Below, piece after piece: positions 1 through 7,270 of a DNA stretch of 25,953 nt. The translations under genes were made by a program, and so were the position numbers. The notes beneath the pieces were generated by a model. The model was not told the DNA's origin. It was given only the letters and a program-made list of their open reading frames with translations, and did not search any database. Positions within the stretch are counted from its first letter, which is position 1; each line of letters starts with the position of its first letter. Source of the DNA: CAYUNA01 sp047629355 (GTDB lineage Bacteria > Bacteroidota > Bacteroidia > Chitinophagales > Saprospiraceae); contig JBLHWU010000077.1 of the NCBI GenBank assembly GCA_047629355.1, positions 1 to 25,953 of the forward strand, written 5' to 3'.

Positions 1-412
1 CGCACTCAATTCTTGGTAACGTTGCCCCAATTCGCCGCTGAATATGGCGCTGAAGTACTTTACCTGCCAGCTCATCAAAAATTTAAGTGGATAAATGTAG
101 AATAGGACGAAGAACATTAGACATATTTTCAGTTTAATGGTTGTTATATCTTCTAATCCGTAGCGCAGATTAAAAATACTGAGCGCACGCCAAATCCAAT
201 AGATAAATAAAATACAAAAAGCGAAAGGCAAAAGGTCATATACAAAACCAACAAGCTCTTCAAAGTTAGCAGGAACACTGCTAGAAATTAACAAGACAGC
301 GACTGCCAAAGCAAATATTCAATCGGTCAAACCATCCATTTGTGTACCGCCATATCCTCGGAGTCGGAAGTGGTCAATAATAGGTGATTTGGTCAATATT
401 TTCTTCTTTCAT
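1..412 (-). pseudogene. Broken TMEM175-family (DUF1211) potassium channel gene, runs off the left edge
   Basis: This is a membrane protein remnant whose C-terminus lies beyond the window. In the frame that runs from about 396 to 1 the translation reads RLRGYGGTQMDGLTD, stop, IFALAVAVLLISSSVP, followed by two hydrophobic stretches and YIYPLKFLMSW. TMEM175-type channels have a conserved (F/L)(S/T)D(G/A)xFAxA helix start, which matches here except that the Gly/Ala codon is TGA at 319-321. The only ATG (410-412, 26 bases after the glycosyltransferase stop) is in another frame and reaches a stop after 12 codons, so a frameshift is needed as well. An alternative start is TTG at 394-396, but that does not bypass the TGA. 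Family assignment is by remembered motif and is fairly secure. The pseudogene call depends on the TGA being real and not a base error. Native members act as K+ channels in the inner membrane. Confidence 0.6.
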
Positions 413-437
413 GGCGTGGTTTCAAATAGTTCAATGC

Positions 438-2405
438 TTAAGTTCTGGTCTTTCTCCCCAACTGAGAAAATGCGCGGTAAATTATCTCTAAATCTTGCCA
501 AATCGAGTAATCTTTTGCATAAAAAAAGTCTAATAGCCGGGCAGTTTCTGCATCAATTTCAAGCGCCCCTACTCCATCTTTTGGCAACAAAATTCCTGTC
601 TTTATTTTTGGTAAAACCCGCTGATTGTTTTCACCATCCGCATAGCCGACGAATGTCTTTTTTCCAATAAAAATTTGTACCATATTTTTAAAAAAGCCAC
701 CTTTATTATGCATTAGCAAAAACAATATAGGCGAGCTAATCAATAAGATTAAACCTATCATAAAATCAAAAACGCGCTTATTCCTTTTAGCTATCGTAGT
801 TGCAATAGCATACTGAATATCAATGGTATAGAGCGTTCCTGCCGTATTTTTCGAGCTACTACCGACGATGCTGTTACTATTTTCAGAGACGATTTTGTAT
901 TCGATTTTATTACCCAACTTGACCATCCATGCCATGATTTCGGTATTGGTTAAGTCCGCTGCACAAAAAATAACTTCCTCAATTTTATAAATGGAAACCA
1001 GCTTTTCCAACTCCTTAATCTCTCCTAAGAACTGCGTTTTATCTGCTCCTTTTTTTGGTGAAATGAAACCCATAAAATTGCTCGCGACGTGGGCTTTATT
1101 TAATAAATTTAAGACACGCTCGCCCTCTGCCTTTCCACCAATAATAGTTAAATTTTGAGCAGGTGATTTACCGACATTTAAGTTGCCATATTGGTAGAAA
1201 TGTACCAAGGTTCGCCACATCGACAAGGCGAAAATCCCCCAAACCGTTCCAAATAAAATAATCGCTCGCGACGGACGTAAATCCAATGGTAAAAAGCCAT
1301 AAACCGCCGCAATCAGTACCGTCCCAATCAACATACCCCGCGTCACTCGACGGATATTGGAACTGTCATCATAACCGCCACTAAAAAAAATCGAACTCAC
1401 CCAAACTAGCAAATAGAGCGGTACATTGAAGTAGTAAAAACTGTCAGAATAATAGTCATAATTACCATAATAATTGGTTGCCCAGATATCCTTTATCGCC
1501 GCCAGACCACTTATCAATAAAGCAGCATCAATGACAGGAAACCACGCTTTTTTTAAGAAATTAGCCACCAATGTCAAAAATGCCCGAAAATAAATTGCCA
1601 TTTGCAGCATCAAAATAAAGCCCGCTGCCTTCTGACCCACAAAGTGTTTTTTGGCAAAAATAATCATGGCATTGTAGAAGACTTTTACGTAATTCAGGCT
1701 ACCCTTTTTCGTACTTTCTCCTTTATAATGGATGATTTGTGTATCTGAAAAGTAATAGTTTTTATAGCCACCTTTGATGATTCGATACGATAAATCAATG
1801 TCTTCTCCATACATAAAAAACGTCTCATCCAGCAGTCCAATTTCGTCCAAAACCGACTTTCGCATTAACATAAACGCCCCCGCCAACACATCCACTTCAT
1901 GGTTGCCATCTTCGGATAAATACCCCAAATGGTAATAGTTAAATCGCTTCGATTTCGGAAAAAATCGCGACAAGCCAAAGGTCTTACAAAACGCTACCCA
2001 CGGCGACGGAAATCCCCGCTTACTTTCTGGTAAAAAGTTGCCGCTTCCGTCAATCATTTTTGCACCCAAGCCTCCTGCATTAGGGTGCGTGTCCATGAAA
2101 TCACAGCACTTTTTGAACGTCTCCTCCTCCACCACCGTATCAGGATTCAGCAGCAAAACATACTCTCCTTTCGACAATTTTATTGCCTGATTGTTTGCCG
2201 TCGAAAAACCTGGATTGTGCTTGTTCGCAATCAGTTGTACTTCTGGAAATTTTTCGCGCACCATTTCAACGGAATCATCTTTCGAATTGTTGTCCACCAC
2301 GAATACTTCTGCTGACAGACCCTCCGTAGCCCGACGGACGGACAACAGGGCTTGTTCGAGAAAATATCGAACGTTATAATTGACGATGATGATGGATAGT
2401 TTCAT
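438..2405 (-). CDS. GT2 glycosyltransferase fused to a membrane, Rossmann and degenerate sugar-phosphate transferase region
   Basis: The 655-residue protein is a fusion. Residues 1-250 are a GT-A family 2 glycosyltransferase of the rhamnosyltransferase-like type: VVDNNS at 36-41, NPD metal/nucleotide motif at 87-89 and the acidic MYGEDID at 198-204. Hydrophobic segments follow at about 262-282, 291-303, 325-341, 357-373 and 380-396. Residues 418-510 look like the Rossmann (CoA-binding-like) part of polyprenyl-phosphate hexose-1-phosphate transferases. Residues 543-566 (KRVFDFMIGL then a hydrophobic helix) match the start of the bacterial sugar transferase domain, and the tail (IGKKTFVGY, LPKIKTGIL, AKDYSIWQDL) matches its end. 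The part of that domain with the catalytic acidic pair is missing. It probably adds a sugar to a lipid-linked polysaccharide or exopolysaccharide at the inner membrane. The specific sugar cannot be read from sequence. Confidence 0.88.
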   Translation of the reverse strand: MKLSIIIVNYNVRYFLEQALLSVRRATEGLSAEVFVVDNNSKDDSVEMVREKFPEVQLIANKHNPGFSTANNQAIKLSKGEYVLLLNPDTVVEEETFKKCCDFMDTHPNAGGLGAKMIDGSGNFLPESKRGFPSPWVAFCKTFGLSRFFPKSKRFNYYHLGYLSEDGNHEVDVLAGAFMLMRKSVLDEIGLLDETFFMYGEDIDLSYRIIKGGYKNYYFSDTQIIHYKGESTKKGSLNYVKVFYNAMIIFAKKHFVGQKAAGFILMLQMAIYFRAFLTLVANFLKKAWFPVIDAALLISGLAAIKDIWATNYYGNYDYYSDSFYYFNVPLYLLVWVSSIFFSGGYDDSSNIRRVTRGMLIGTVLIAAVYGFLPLDLRPSRAIILFGTVWGIFALSMWRTLVHFYQYGNLNVGKSPAQNLTIIGGKAEGERVLNLLNKAHVASNFMGFISPKKGADKTQFLGEIKELEKLVSIYKIEEVIFCAADLTNTEIMAWMVKLGNKIEYKIVSENSNSIVGSSSKNTAGTLYTIDIQYAIATTIAKRNKRVFDFMIGLILLISSPILFLLMHNKGGFFKNMVQIFIGKKTFVGYADGENNQRVLPKIKTGILLPKDGVGALEIDAETARLLDFFYAKDYSIWQDLEIIYRAFSQLGRKTRT

Positions 2406-2444
2406 TGGCTGAAAATTCCAGATTTATTGATTTTGAAAACGCAT

Positions 2445-2465
2445 TTATTGCATGTCACGCAATAA
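2445..2465. promoter_or_regulatory. Palindrome in the divergent spacer, possible operator
   Basis: Perfect 7-bp arms TTATTGC and GCAATAA are separated by ATGTCAC. They lie 40 bases upstream of the glycosyltransferase start and 36 bases upstream of the small plus-strand ORF at 2502. The position suits an operator for either gene. No known regulator motif is recognised, so this is a symmetry-only call. Confidence 0.25.
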
Positions 2466-2501
2466 TACACCATTTTTACAGTTTCCTAAAAAAATGATGC
2501 A

Positions 2502-2660
2502 ATGAAAAAATATTTCTTCGTTTTTCTGACTATCTTGATTGCAGTTGTCTCCACCTACCTCCTCCCAAAATCCAAAAGAAGAAGCGCCCTCCAACCTCTC
2601 GGTAAGATTCCTTCCGACCTCCCTAAATTATTTAAAAAAAAATTGAAACTTGATGAATGA
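2502..2660 (+). CDS. Small putative membrane-anchored protein, 52 residues
   Basis: This ORF was read directly from the sequence; it starts at ATG 2502 and ends at TGA 2658-2660. The product opens with MKKYFFVFLTILIAVVSTYL, a basic start plus a hydrophobic helix that could be a membrane anchor or an uncleaved signal. A short basic tail follows (KSKRRS, then LFKKKLKLDE). No cysteine follows the helix, so it is not a lipoprotein. It lies divergent from the glycosyltransferase. No family is recognised. Small ORFs of this shape are often real, but chance cannot be excluded. Confidence 0.35.
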   Translation: MKKYFFVFLTILIAVVSTYLLPKSKRRSALQPLGKIPSDLPKLFKKKLKLDE

Positions 2661-2748
2661 CGCTAAAGGAACAGTTAAAAATTTGGATAAGGAGAAGAAA
2701 GAATTGTGTACAAAATGTCAATTACAAATTTATCGAAAATTAAGAAAA

Positions 2749-2952
2749 TCACCCGTCGATATGTAGACTTTTCACTTTCAAACCTTTCATTGTAAAATGA
2801 CACCAATGTTGAATTTCATTATTGGCAAAAAAGGAAATCTCCCATTCAAAAGCTGCTTGTTCGCAAGAAGGAATAAGCAAATGTTTTAAAATAAATTCCG
2901 TTATATTTTCTAATATCCCCATTATTGCATCAAGGTTTACACTCTGCTCCAT
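2749..2952 (-). CDS. Small hypothetical protein downstream of the phosphatase lipoprotein
   Basis: A 67-codon ORF overlaps the last 23 bases of the histidine-phosphatase gene. A start at the internal ATG (codon 11, at 2922) would give 57 residues and a 7-base gap, which suits translational coupling. The protein has the mixed composition of a real gene: several Trp, His and Cys, segments such as FEWEISFFANNEIQHW and a hydrophilic end KSLHIDG. It has no signal peptide or membrane helix. The opposite strand carries a longer ORF (2822-3352) that is best explained as a shadow of the phosphatase gene. No family is recognised; it could also be the tail of a decayed gene. Confidence 0.35.
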   Translation of the reverse strand: MEQSVNLDAIMGILENITEFILKHLLIPSCEQAAFEWEISFFANNEIQHWCHFTMKGLKVKSLHIDG

Positions 2953-3457
2953 ACCTCAAAATTTCACTCGACAACAACTTCCCCTTCTTCAATTTCAACT
3001 TATACAAACGGTCATATTCCCACGCTTCTACAATCGGTTCCCCCGGGTCACCACCGAATATTTTTGCCAATTCAGGCGTAGTATTGCTATGCCCAACGAT
3101 AAGGATGACTCCTTTATTTTTACGCACCTGTCCGGCTATTTCTTCCAATTTTTTGTGCCGATAAGAACCCACGCCACGATTGGCTTGTCTTGCGGTAGGT
3201 GCTGCGGTTTGCTGCGTACGGCGGTAATCCGTACTGAATATTTCTGTCACATTTTTTTTCTTAAAAAATGCAGCCAAATCTTCTGCCCGCTGCTTTCCTG
3301 CTTCCGTCAAAACTGGATTCTTACCCGTCTCTTTTTCCGCATGGCGGACTAAATAAATGACGGTCAATTCACCATTTCTTTCGGCTCTTTCCGCTTTCTT
3401 TTCTGGACTACTGCAAGCCATAAACATAAAACACAAGGAGAAAATTAGATATTTCAT
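2930..3457 (-). CDS. Histidine phosphatase family (SixA/phosphoglycerate-mutase-like) lipoprotein
   Basis: The 175-residue product starts with a lipoprotein signal (hydrophobic residues 2-13, lipobox FMAC, lipidated Cys15), so it should sit on the outer face of a membrane. The catalytic motif of the histidine phosphatase superfamily is LVRHAEK at 36-42, with His39 as the phospho-acceptor. The second catalytic histidine is in VGHSNTTPEL (His123), and the arginine in STDYRRTQQTA is the usual phosphate-binding position. The length is typical of the small SixA-like branch. The substrate is unknown; periplasmic phosphoesters are likely. The gene is probably transcribed alone or with the small ORF after it. 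Confidence 0.88.
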   Translation of the reverse strand: MKYLIFSLCFMFMACSSPEKKAERAERNGELTVIYLVRHAEKETGKNPVLTEAGKQRAEDLAAFFKKKNVTEIFSTDYRRTQQTAAPTARQANRGVGSYRHKKLEEIAGQVRKNKGVILIVGHSNTTPELAKIFGGDPGEPIVEAWEYDRLYKLKLKKGKLLSSEILRYGAECKP

Positions 3458-3512
3458 AGATTTTTTTTTGAAAAAAACTAAGTTTTTTGATGAAAATTGT
3501 GGCTAAAAGTAG

Positions 3513-3596
3513 TGCGCGCTACCTGCGGCAGCGCGGGTAAGGTCTTGAGAGAGAAGAATGGTTTTTGTAAGACCATTTTTCTCCCTCAAACTCCCC
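3513..3596 (+). repeat. Two-hairpin dispersed repeat, copy A
   Basis: Module 1 at about 3513-3536 is GC-rich (GCGCGCTACCTGCGGCAGCG) and can pair GCGCT with AGCGC. Module 2 is a long hairpin with arms 3545-3562 and 3572-3589 (18 bp, two non-Watson-Crick positions, one of them G-U capable), followed by CTCCCC. The same order of modules recurs at 5519, 8478 (inverted), 17867 (inverted) and 19949. It fills the gap between the phosphatase and M1 peptidase genes and may also end transcription. Confidence 0.7.
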
Positions 3597-3636
3597 AAAA
3601 GCAAGCTTTAAATTATAATGACAGTCAATTAAGCAA

Positions 3637-5313
3637 CTACTTTTTCAAATTCGCCGTCCCTGTTCTTACATAAAACAACTCTTCTGCTACTTTGAAGTCT
3701 GACTTATTAAAATTTTCTAAAATAATTTCTCCAACGGTATTGGTCGTTGGTGAAATCATCGTCCAAGCTCCCTCTTTTCCAACCATAATTGGCATATTAA
3801 AAGCAGCAACATCGGCTTCCCAACGGTAGCGAACGCCCAAATTATTGCCGTCTTGTTTTAAGTCATAAATTAATTTTGGAATGCCTGGATATTCCAAATA
3901 TTGCTCAAAAAATGGCTTGTAATCTTTTGAAGTGGACTCATTTATATAGCCAATAATGTCCTCGGTTGTTATATTCGATAGCTTAAATTCTTGATACAAC
4001 CCTTTCAAAATTTTAAACCATTTTTCATCATCATTTAAGGTATTCCGTAAGGTATGCAACATCCACGCGCCCTTGTAATAGTGATCACTTCCCGACCAAT
4101 TGTCCCAATTCACATCCAATGGACCAAGTAGCGGTTCCCGATTAGAAATATAGCCTTTTTGCGTGCCTAAATACCGAATCGCATCCGCTTTACTCCTAAA
4201 ATCTTCGACAAATAACGCTTCCATATAGGTCGTGAAAGACTCATGAATCCACATCTCCGCGTGGTCGTTTGCACTCACGCTATTGCCCCACCATTCGTGC
4301 CCCAATTCGTGAACGATGATGTAATCCCAATTCATATCTCGTGGAATCATACCGCCCAAATAGCCACGCATATATTTATTACCATACGCAATTGCGCCTT
4401 GGTGTTCCATACCCAAATATGGCGTCTCCACGAATGCCAAACCATCATTCCAAAATGGATATTTTCCAAAAAATCGCTCATTGGCTTTCAACACATCTTT
4501 GACCTGTGCAAACTGAACTTTTGCCTTTTCTAAATTATACGGCATTACGTAAAAATCCATTTGCAAAACTGCTCCATCTTGCGCGGTGTAAGTGTCTGAA
4601 AAATTAACATATTTCCCGATATTCACCGTTACATTATAGTTGTTAATTGGATAAGAAACGAACCAATGGAACTCTGAAAATCCATTTTTATATTGCTTCG
4701 TACTGCGTAAATTCCCATTAGCCACACACATCAATCCAGTCGGTACTGCCACCCGAATCGACATCGAATCTGGCTCATCTGACAAGTGGTCTTTATTGGG
4801 CCACCACAGACTCGCACCGTCTCCTTCACAAGCAACACCTACCCACGGGTCACCGTTTTCATCCTTATTCCAAACAAAACCACCATCCCAAGGCGCATTT
4901 TTTGCACCAATTGGAAAGCCTTCATAGAAGACTCGAATTGAACCACTTGTCCCTGCTTGCTGTGTTTCTGGAAAATAAATAAAAACCGCATCATTCACCC
5001 TTTTGGTCGACAATAATTTAGAATAATTAAACACTTTATCCAGTGTCATATTTTCAAATAAATCTATCTGCAAGACTTCAAAATCTTCCATCACATCGTA
5101 ATGAATATCCACAAATCCCTTTAAAAATCGATTGTCCACATCAATCGCCACATTAAGGTCATAGAAGGTCACATCATAGCAAGTCCGTTCGGCGCGCAAC
5201 TGTCCACGTAAAGTATCGGCTTTGGTAAAAACCTTATCTTTATAAAAATCTTTTTGTCCAAAAACGGTTACTGTGAATAGTAGCGTGAGAAATAAAATCG
5301 ACATTTTTTTCAT
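3637..5313 (-). CDS. Secreted M1 family zinc metallopeptidase
   Basis: The 558-residue protein begins with a Sec signal peptide (about residues 1-19, ending VFG before Q20). The M1 hallmarks are all present: the exopeptidase motif as GMEHQGAIAYGN near residue 301, the zinc site HELGHEWWGN near 335, and the third zinc ligand Glu in WIHESFTTYMEA about 18 residues later. The N-terminal beta domain and the catalytic domain fit the family, while the C-terminal part is short, as in other Bacteroidota enzymes of about 550-650 residues. There is no type IX tail, so it probably stays in the periplasm. It should remove N-terminal residues from peptides taken up by the cell. It is flanked on both sides by two-hairpin repeats and is probably monocistronic. 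Confidence 0.92.
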   Translation of the reverse strand: MKKMSILFLTLLFTVTVFGQKDFYKDKVFTKADTLRGQLRAERTCYDVTFYDLNVAIDVDNRFLKGFVDIHYDVMEDFEVLQIDLFENMTLDKVFNYSKLLSTKRVNDAVFIYFPETQQAGTSGSIRVFYEGFPIGAKNAPWDGGFVWNKDENGDPWVGVACEGDGASLWWPNKDHLSDEPDSMSIRVAVPTGLMCVANGNLRSTKQYKNGFSEFHWFVSYPINNYNVTVNIGKYVNFSDTYTAQDGAVLQMDFYVMPYNLEKAKVQFAQVKDVLKANERFFGKYPFWNDGLAFVETPYLGMEHQGAIAYGNKYMRGYLGGMIPRDMNWDYIIVHELGHEWWGNSVSANDHAEMWIHESFTTYMEALFVEDFRSKADAIRYLGTQKGYISNREPLLGPLDVNWDNWSGSDHYYKGAWMLHTLRNTLNDDEKWFKILKGLYQEFKLSNITTEDIIGYINESTSKDYKPFFEQYLEYPGIPKLIYDLKQDGNNLGVRYRWEADVAAFNMPIMVGKEGAWTMISPTTNTVGEIILENFNKSDFKVAEELFYVRTGTANLKK

Positions 5314-5497
5314 AGTAGAAGGAATTTATGGATTAATTGCTACCCTGTTTTATTGTTACATTACTAAACAGAAAGGTAGGAGGATTATTTAAAAAACACC
5401 TCAACAATTTCCTCCAAATTAGTTCTTTTGAGTAAAGATAGTTGAAAAATTATTTTTCAATATTGTTTGCTACTGCAATTTATTGAAATTGACTGAC

Positions 5498-5597
5498 TTA
5501 AGTAACGCGTACTAAACAATGCGCACCACTTGCAGCCCCACGAGTGGAAGATTTGAGGGATAAAAAAGATTTTTGCAAATCTTTTTTATCCCTCAAA
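5498..5597 (+). repeat. Two-hairpin dispersed repeat, copy B, with a perfect 21-bp stem
   Basis: This copy fills most of the otherwise gene-free 5314-5613 interval. It opens with the recurrent end motif TTAAGTAACGCGT (5498-5510). Module 1 (5519-5547) pairs CCACTTG with CGAGTGG, with one G-T position. Module 2 has arms 5552-5572 and 5577-5597, 21 bp without a mismatch around the loop TTGC. The outer ends TTTGAGGGA/TCCCTCAAA are nearly the same as in copy A, while the inner stem differs. It is 16 bases beyond the stop of the SDR gene and could act as its terminator. Confidence 0.75.
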
Positions 5598-5613
5598 GTC
5601 CCTTTTTTTCAAA

Positions 5614-6450
5614 CTAAAATTTCAACTGTTTTTTAATTACATAATCAAGCCAACGGTCAGGTAACAACCGCGCAATACGCATCGGCCATGGATTGGCTGT
5701 TATAATATAGTGTGTGCGTTTTTTTCGATTTTCAAAGATGCCACTGATTAGTTTGGCAACGCTTTCTGGGGTGATTGCTTTCTCTTCTGCTTTGACAATC
5801 ATTTTGGCAGAACGTTCCATAATTGCCTCGTAATCAGTGCCTTTAAAATTATTTTTCTGGCTATCGGCTTTCGCCCAAATTGATGTTTTCACTGGGCCAG
5901 GTAAAATACTAACCACATCAATTCCGTAAGGCAGCAATTCCATTCGTAAACCATCCGTAATGACTTCGACGGCTTTTTTAGAAACACAATACGGCACTAA
6001 AAATGGTGTGGTAAATATACCAGAAACAGAGCTAATATTTACAATTTTCCCTGGTTTAAAAATTTGTGGATGTTGCGCACCCAAAAGCGGTAAAAATGCT
6101 TTAGTGACCCGCAATAATCCATAAACATTCACATCCATCTGTCGTTTAAACTCACTTAATTCAAGCTCTTTTATGGGGCCATAAACAACAATTCCTGCAT
6201 TGTTGACCAAACCTGCCAAGCCATTTTTACCTACAACTTTTGCTATTGCTACAACTGCATCTTGCACCCCTTTTTCATCGCAAACATCAAAAATTAATGC
6301 TTGAAAATTATTCCCGAATGCTTGTTGCAAACGCGCGGCATCCGATTCTTTTCGGACACTACCAAAAACGAAATGCCCTTGTTTTATTAATGTTTGACAA
6401 GTGGCATAACCGATTCCAGAAGATGCACCCGTGATTAGATAATATTTCAT
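5614..6450 (-). CDS. Short-chain dehydrogenase/reductase (SDR)
   Basis: This 278-residue classical SDR is a cytoplasmic NAD(P)-dependent oxidoreductase. It has the cofactor motif TGASSGIG at 7-14, NNAG at 83-86, the catalytic serine in VNISSVSG (140-141) and YCVSK with Tyr154 and Lys158. The segment FGSVRKES after the second strand places an Arg where NADPH-preferring enzymes carry a basic residue, so NADPH is a weak inference. The C-terminal extension (PWPMRIARLLPDRWLDYVI) resembles SDRs annotated as acting on lipids or retinol-like substrates, but the substrate is unknown. Its ATG overlaps the stop of the upstream small membrane protein (ATGA, 4 bases), so the two genes should be translationally coupled. 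Confidence 0.92.
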   Translation of the reverse strand: MKYYLITGASSGIGYATCQTLIKQGHFVFGSVRKESDAARLQQAFGNNFQALIFDVCDEKGVQDAVVAIAKVVGKNGLAGLVNNAGIVVYGPIKELELSEFKRQMDVNVYGLLRVTKAFLPLLGAQHPQIFKPGKIVNISSVSGIFTTPFLVPYCVSKKAVEVITDGLRMELLPYGIDVVSILPGPVKTSIWAKADSQKNNFKGTDYEAIMERSAKMIVKAEEKAITPESVAKLISGIFENRKKRTHYIITANPWPMRIARLLPDRWLDYVIKKQLKF

Positions 6451-6725
6451 GCGTTAGGATTGGCGCGTTGTTTTTCAACAAAACGGTATAAAAAATAACA
6501 GAAACTGACGAATAGCAAAAAAGTCGCATTGCTGCTGCCCAAAACAGGACCCGTTGTTTCTCCATTTAAATAAAATGAGCCCCATTTGAACGCAAAATTA
6601 CTGCCCCACCCTTTTTGGAAAAGTTGGTAACAGAAGCTGATTAAATTAGCGAGTAGAAATGTTGTAATGGCTGCCCCAAAAGCTTTCAGCATTTTGGGGA
6701 AAATATTCGTTGTTTTGGATTCCAT
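6447..6725 (-). CDS. Small two-helix membrane protein coupled to the SDR
   Basis: The 92-residue hydrophobic protein has two likely membrane helices, about residues 13-34 (AFGAAITTFLLANLISFCYQ) and 65-83 (SNATFLLFVSFCYFLYRFV), joined by a loop with the sequence KWGSFYLNGETTGPVLGSS. It has no cleavable signal and no catalytic motif. The stop codon overlaps the SDR start by 4 bases, a strong sign of one transcript and perhaps linked function. The family is not recognised; similar small proteins in Bacteroidota are generally annotated as hypothetical. Confidence 0.7.
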   Translation of the reverse strand: MESKTTNIFPKMLKAFGAAITTFLLANLISFCYQLFQKGWGSNFAFKWGSFYLNGETTGPVLGSSNATFLLFVSFCYFLYRFVEKQRANPNA

Positions 6726-6802
6726 AGATTTTTGCTTTCGATTTTATTTTTTAATGCCGTCAATCTGCACTTTATTTTAAAAATGGAAAATTAGTGAAAA
6801 AA

Positions 6803-6905
6803 ATTCAATAACTTAAACCATTATGCTTGTTCTTTTTCACTCTAAAAAACATAAAAAGGTAAGTCCGCATCAAAAGATATACACTGATTTTTTAAAAATC
6901 TTAGC
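6803..6905 (+). repeat. Long dispersed direct repeat, copy 1 (partner at 25855)
   Basis: The segment starting ATTCAATAACTT, then CCATTATGCTTGT and CTAAAAAACA, is matched over about 100 bases by 25855-25953 in the same orientation. Identity is roughly three quarters by eye, with the first 60 bases best conserved. No ORF runs through both copies. It lies in the gene-free interval 6726-7270. Confidence 0.65.
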
Positions 6906-6951
6906 GCAAAAAATAACGGCGCATTCTGGTCTAGCTTATCAAATTCCTTTC

Positions 6952-7120
6952 ACTTAGGAACGCGAAAAAAATAACTATAGATTCTTGACAGGATATTTTG
7001 TTCTCATTTTTTACTTTAAAAATGCTCATTATATCAACATAAATAGCACTTTTAAAGCAAAAACTAGGAACGAAAACGCGCGCTCAAAAAAGTAACTTTA
7101 TTTAATTCGCGTTCCTAAGT
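6952..7120. repeat. MITE-like element with 15-bp perfect terminal inverted repeats
   Basis: The ends are ACTTAGGAACGCGAA (6952-6966) and its exact reverse complement (7106-7120). The match continues more loosely inwards as AAATAA-type sequence. The 169-bp interior is AT-rich and non-coding. The end sequence resembles the AGTAACGCG ends of other elements in this window. No transposase is present, so movement in trans would be required. No target duplication is obvious. Confidence 0.6.
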
Positions 7121-7145
7121 AGTTTTCTTTTTCCAAAATTAGTTC

Positions 7146-7153
7146 TAAATTTG
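7146..7153 (+). promoter_or_regulatory. Possible Bacteroidota -7 box upstream of the HU-SPOR gene
   Basis: TAAATTTG fits the Bacteroidota TAnnTTTG -7 consensus and lies 118 bases upstream of the start codon. No TTG is found at the usual 19-21 base distance upstream, so the assignment is weak. Confidence 0.25.
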
Positions 7154-7179
7154 ATTTTTATTGAAAAAAATTTGATGCA

Positions 7180-7240
7180 GCAGCAACTTTAGTCGTCAAA
7201 CTGCTTCTAACGACAAGAGCTTGGCGACTAAAATCGCCGC
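7180..7240. repeat. Imperfect inverted repeat in the HU-SPOR leader
   Basis: Arms 7180-7199 and 7221-7240 match at 16 of 20 positions (GCAGCAACTTTAGTCGTCAA against the reverse complement of TTGGCGACTAAAATCGCCGC). It is followed at 7243-7252 by TTAAGTAACG, the end motif shared by other repeats here. It would form a hairpin in the 5' leader of the HU-SPOR mRNA if transcription starts upstream. Confidence 0.45.
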
Positions 7241-7270
7241 TATTAAGTAACGATACAACAACAACTACGA

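Noticed and set aside
389..670. 93-codon plus-strand ORF at the left end
   Set aside because: It lies antisense to the end of the glycosyltransferase and the channel remnant and has no motif.
2822..3352. 176-codon plus-strand ORF opposite the histidine phosphatase
   Set aside because: The minus strand carries a complete phosphatase with catalytic motifs and lipobox; the plus-strand translation has no motif, and its composition is that of an antisense frame.
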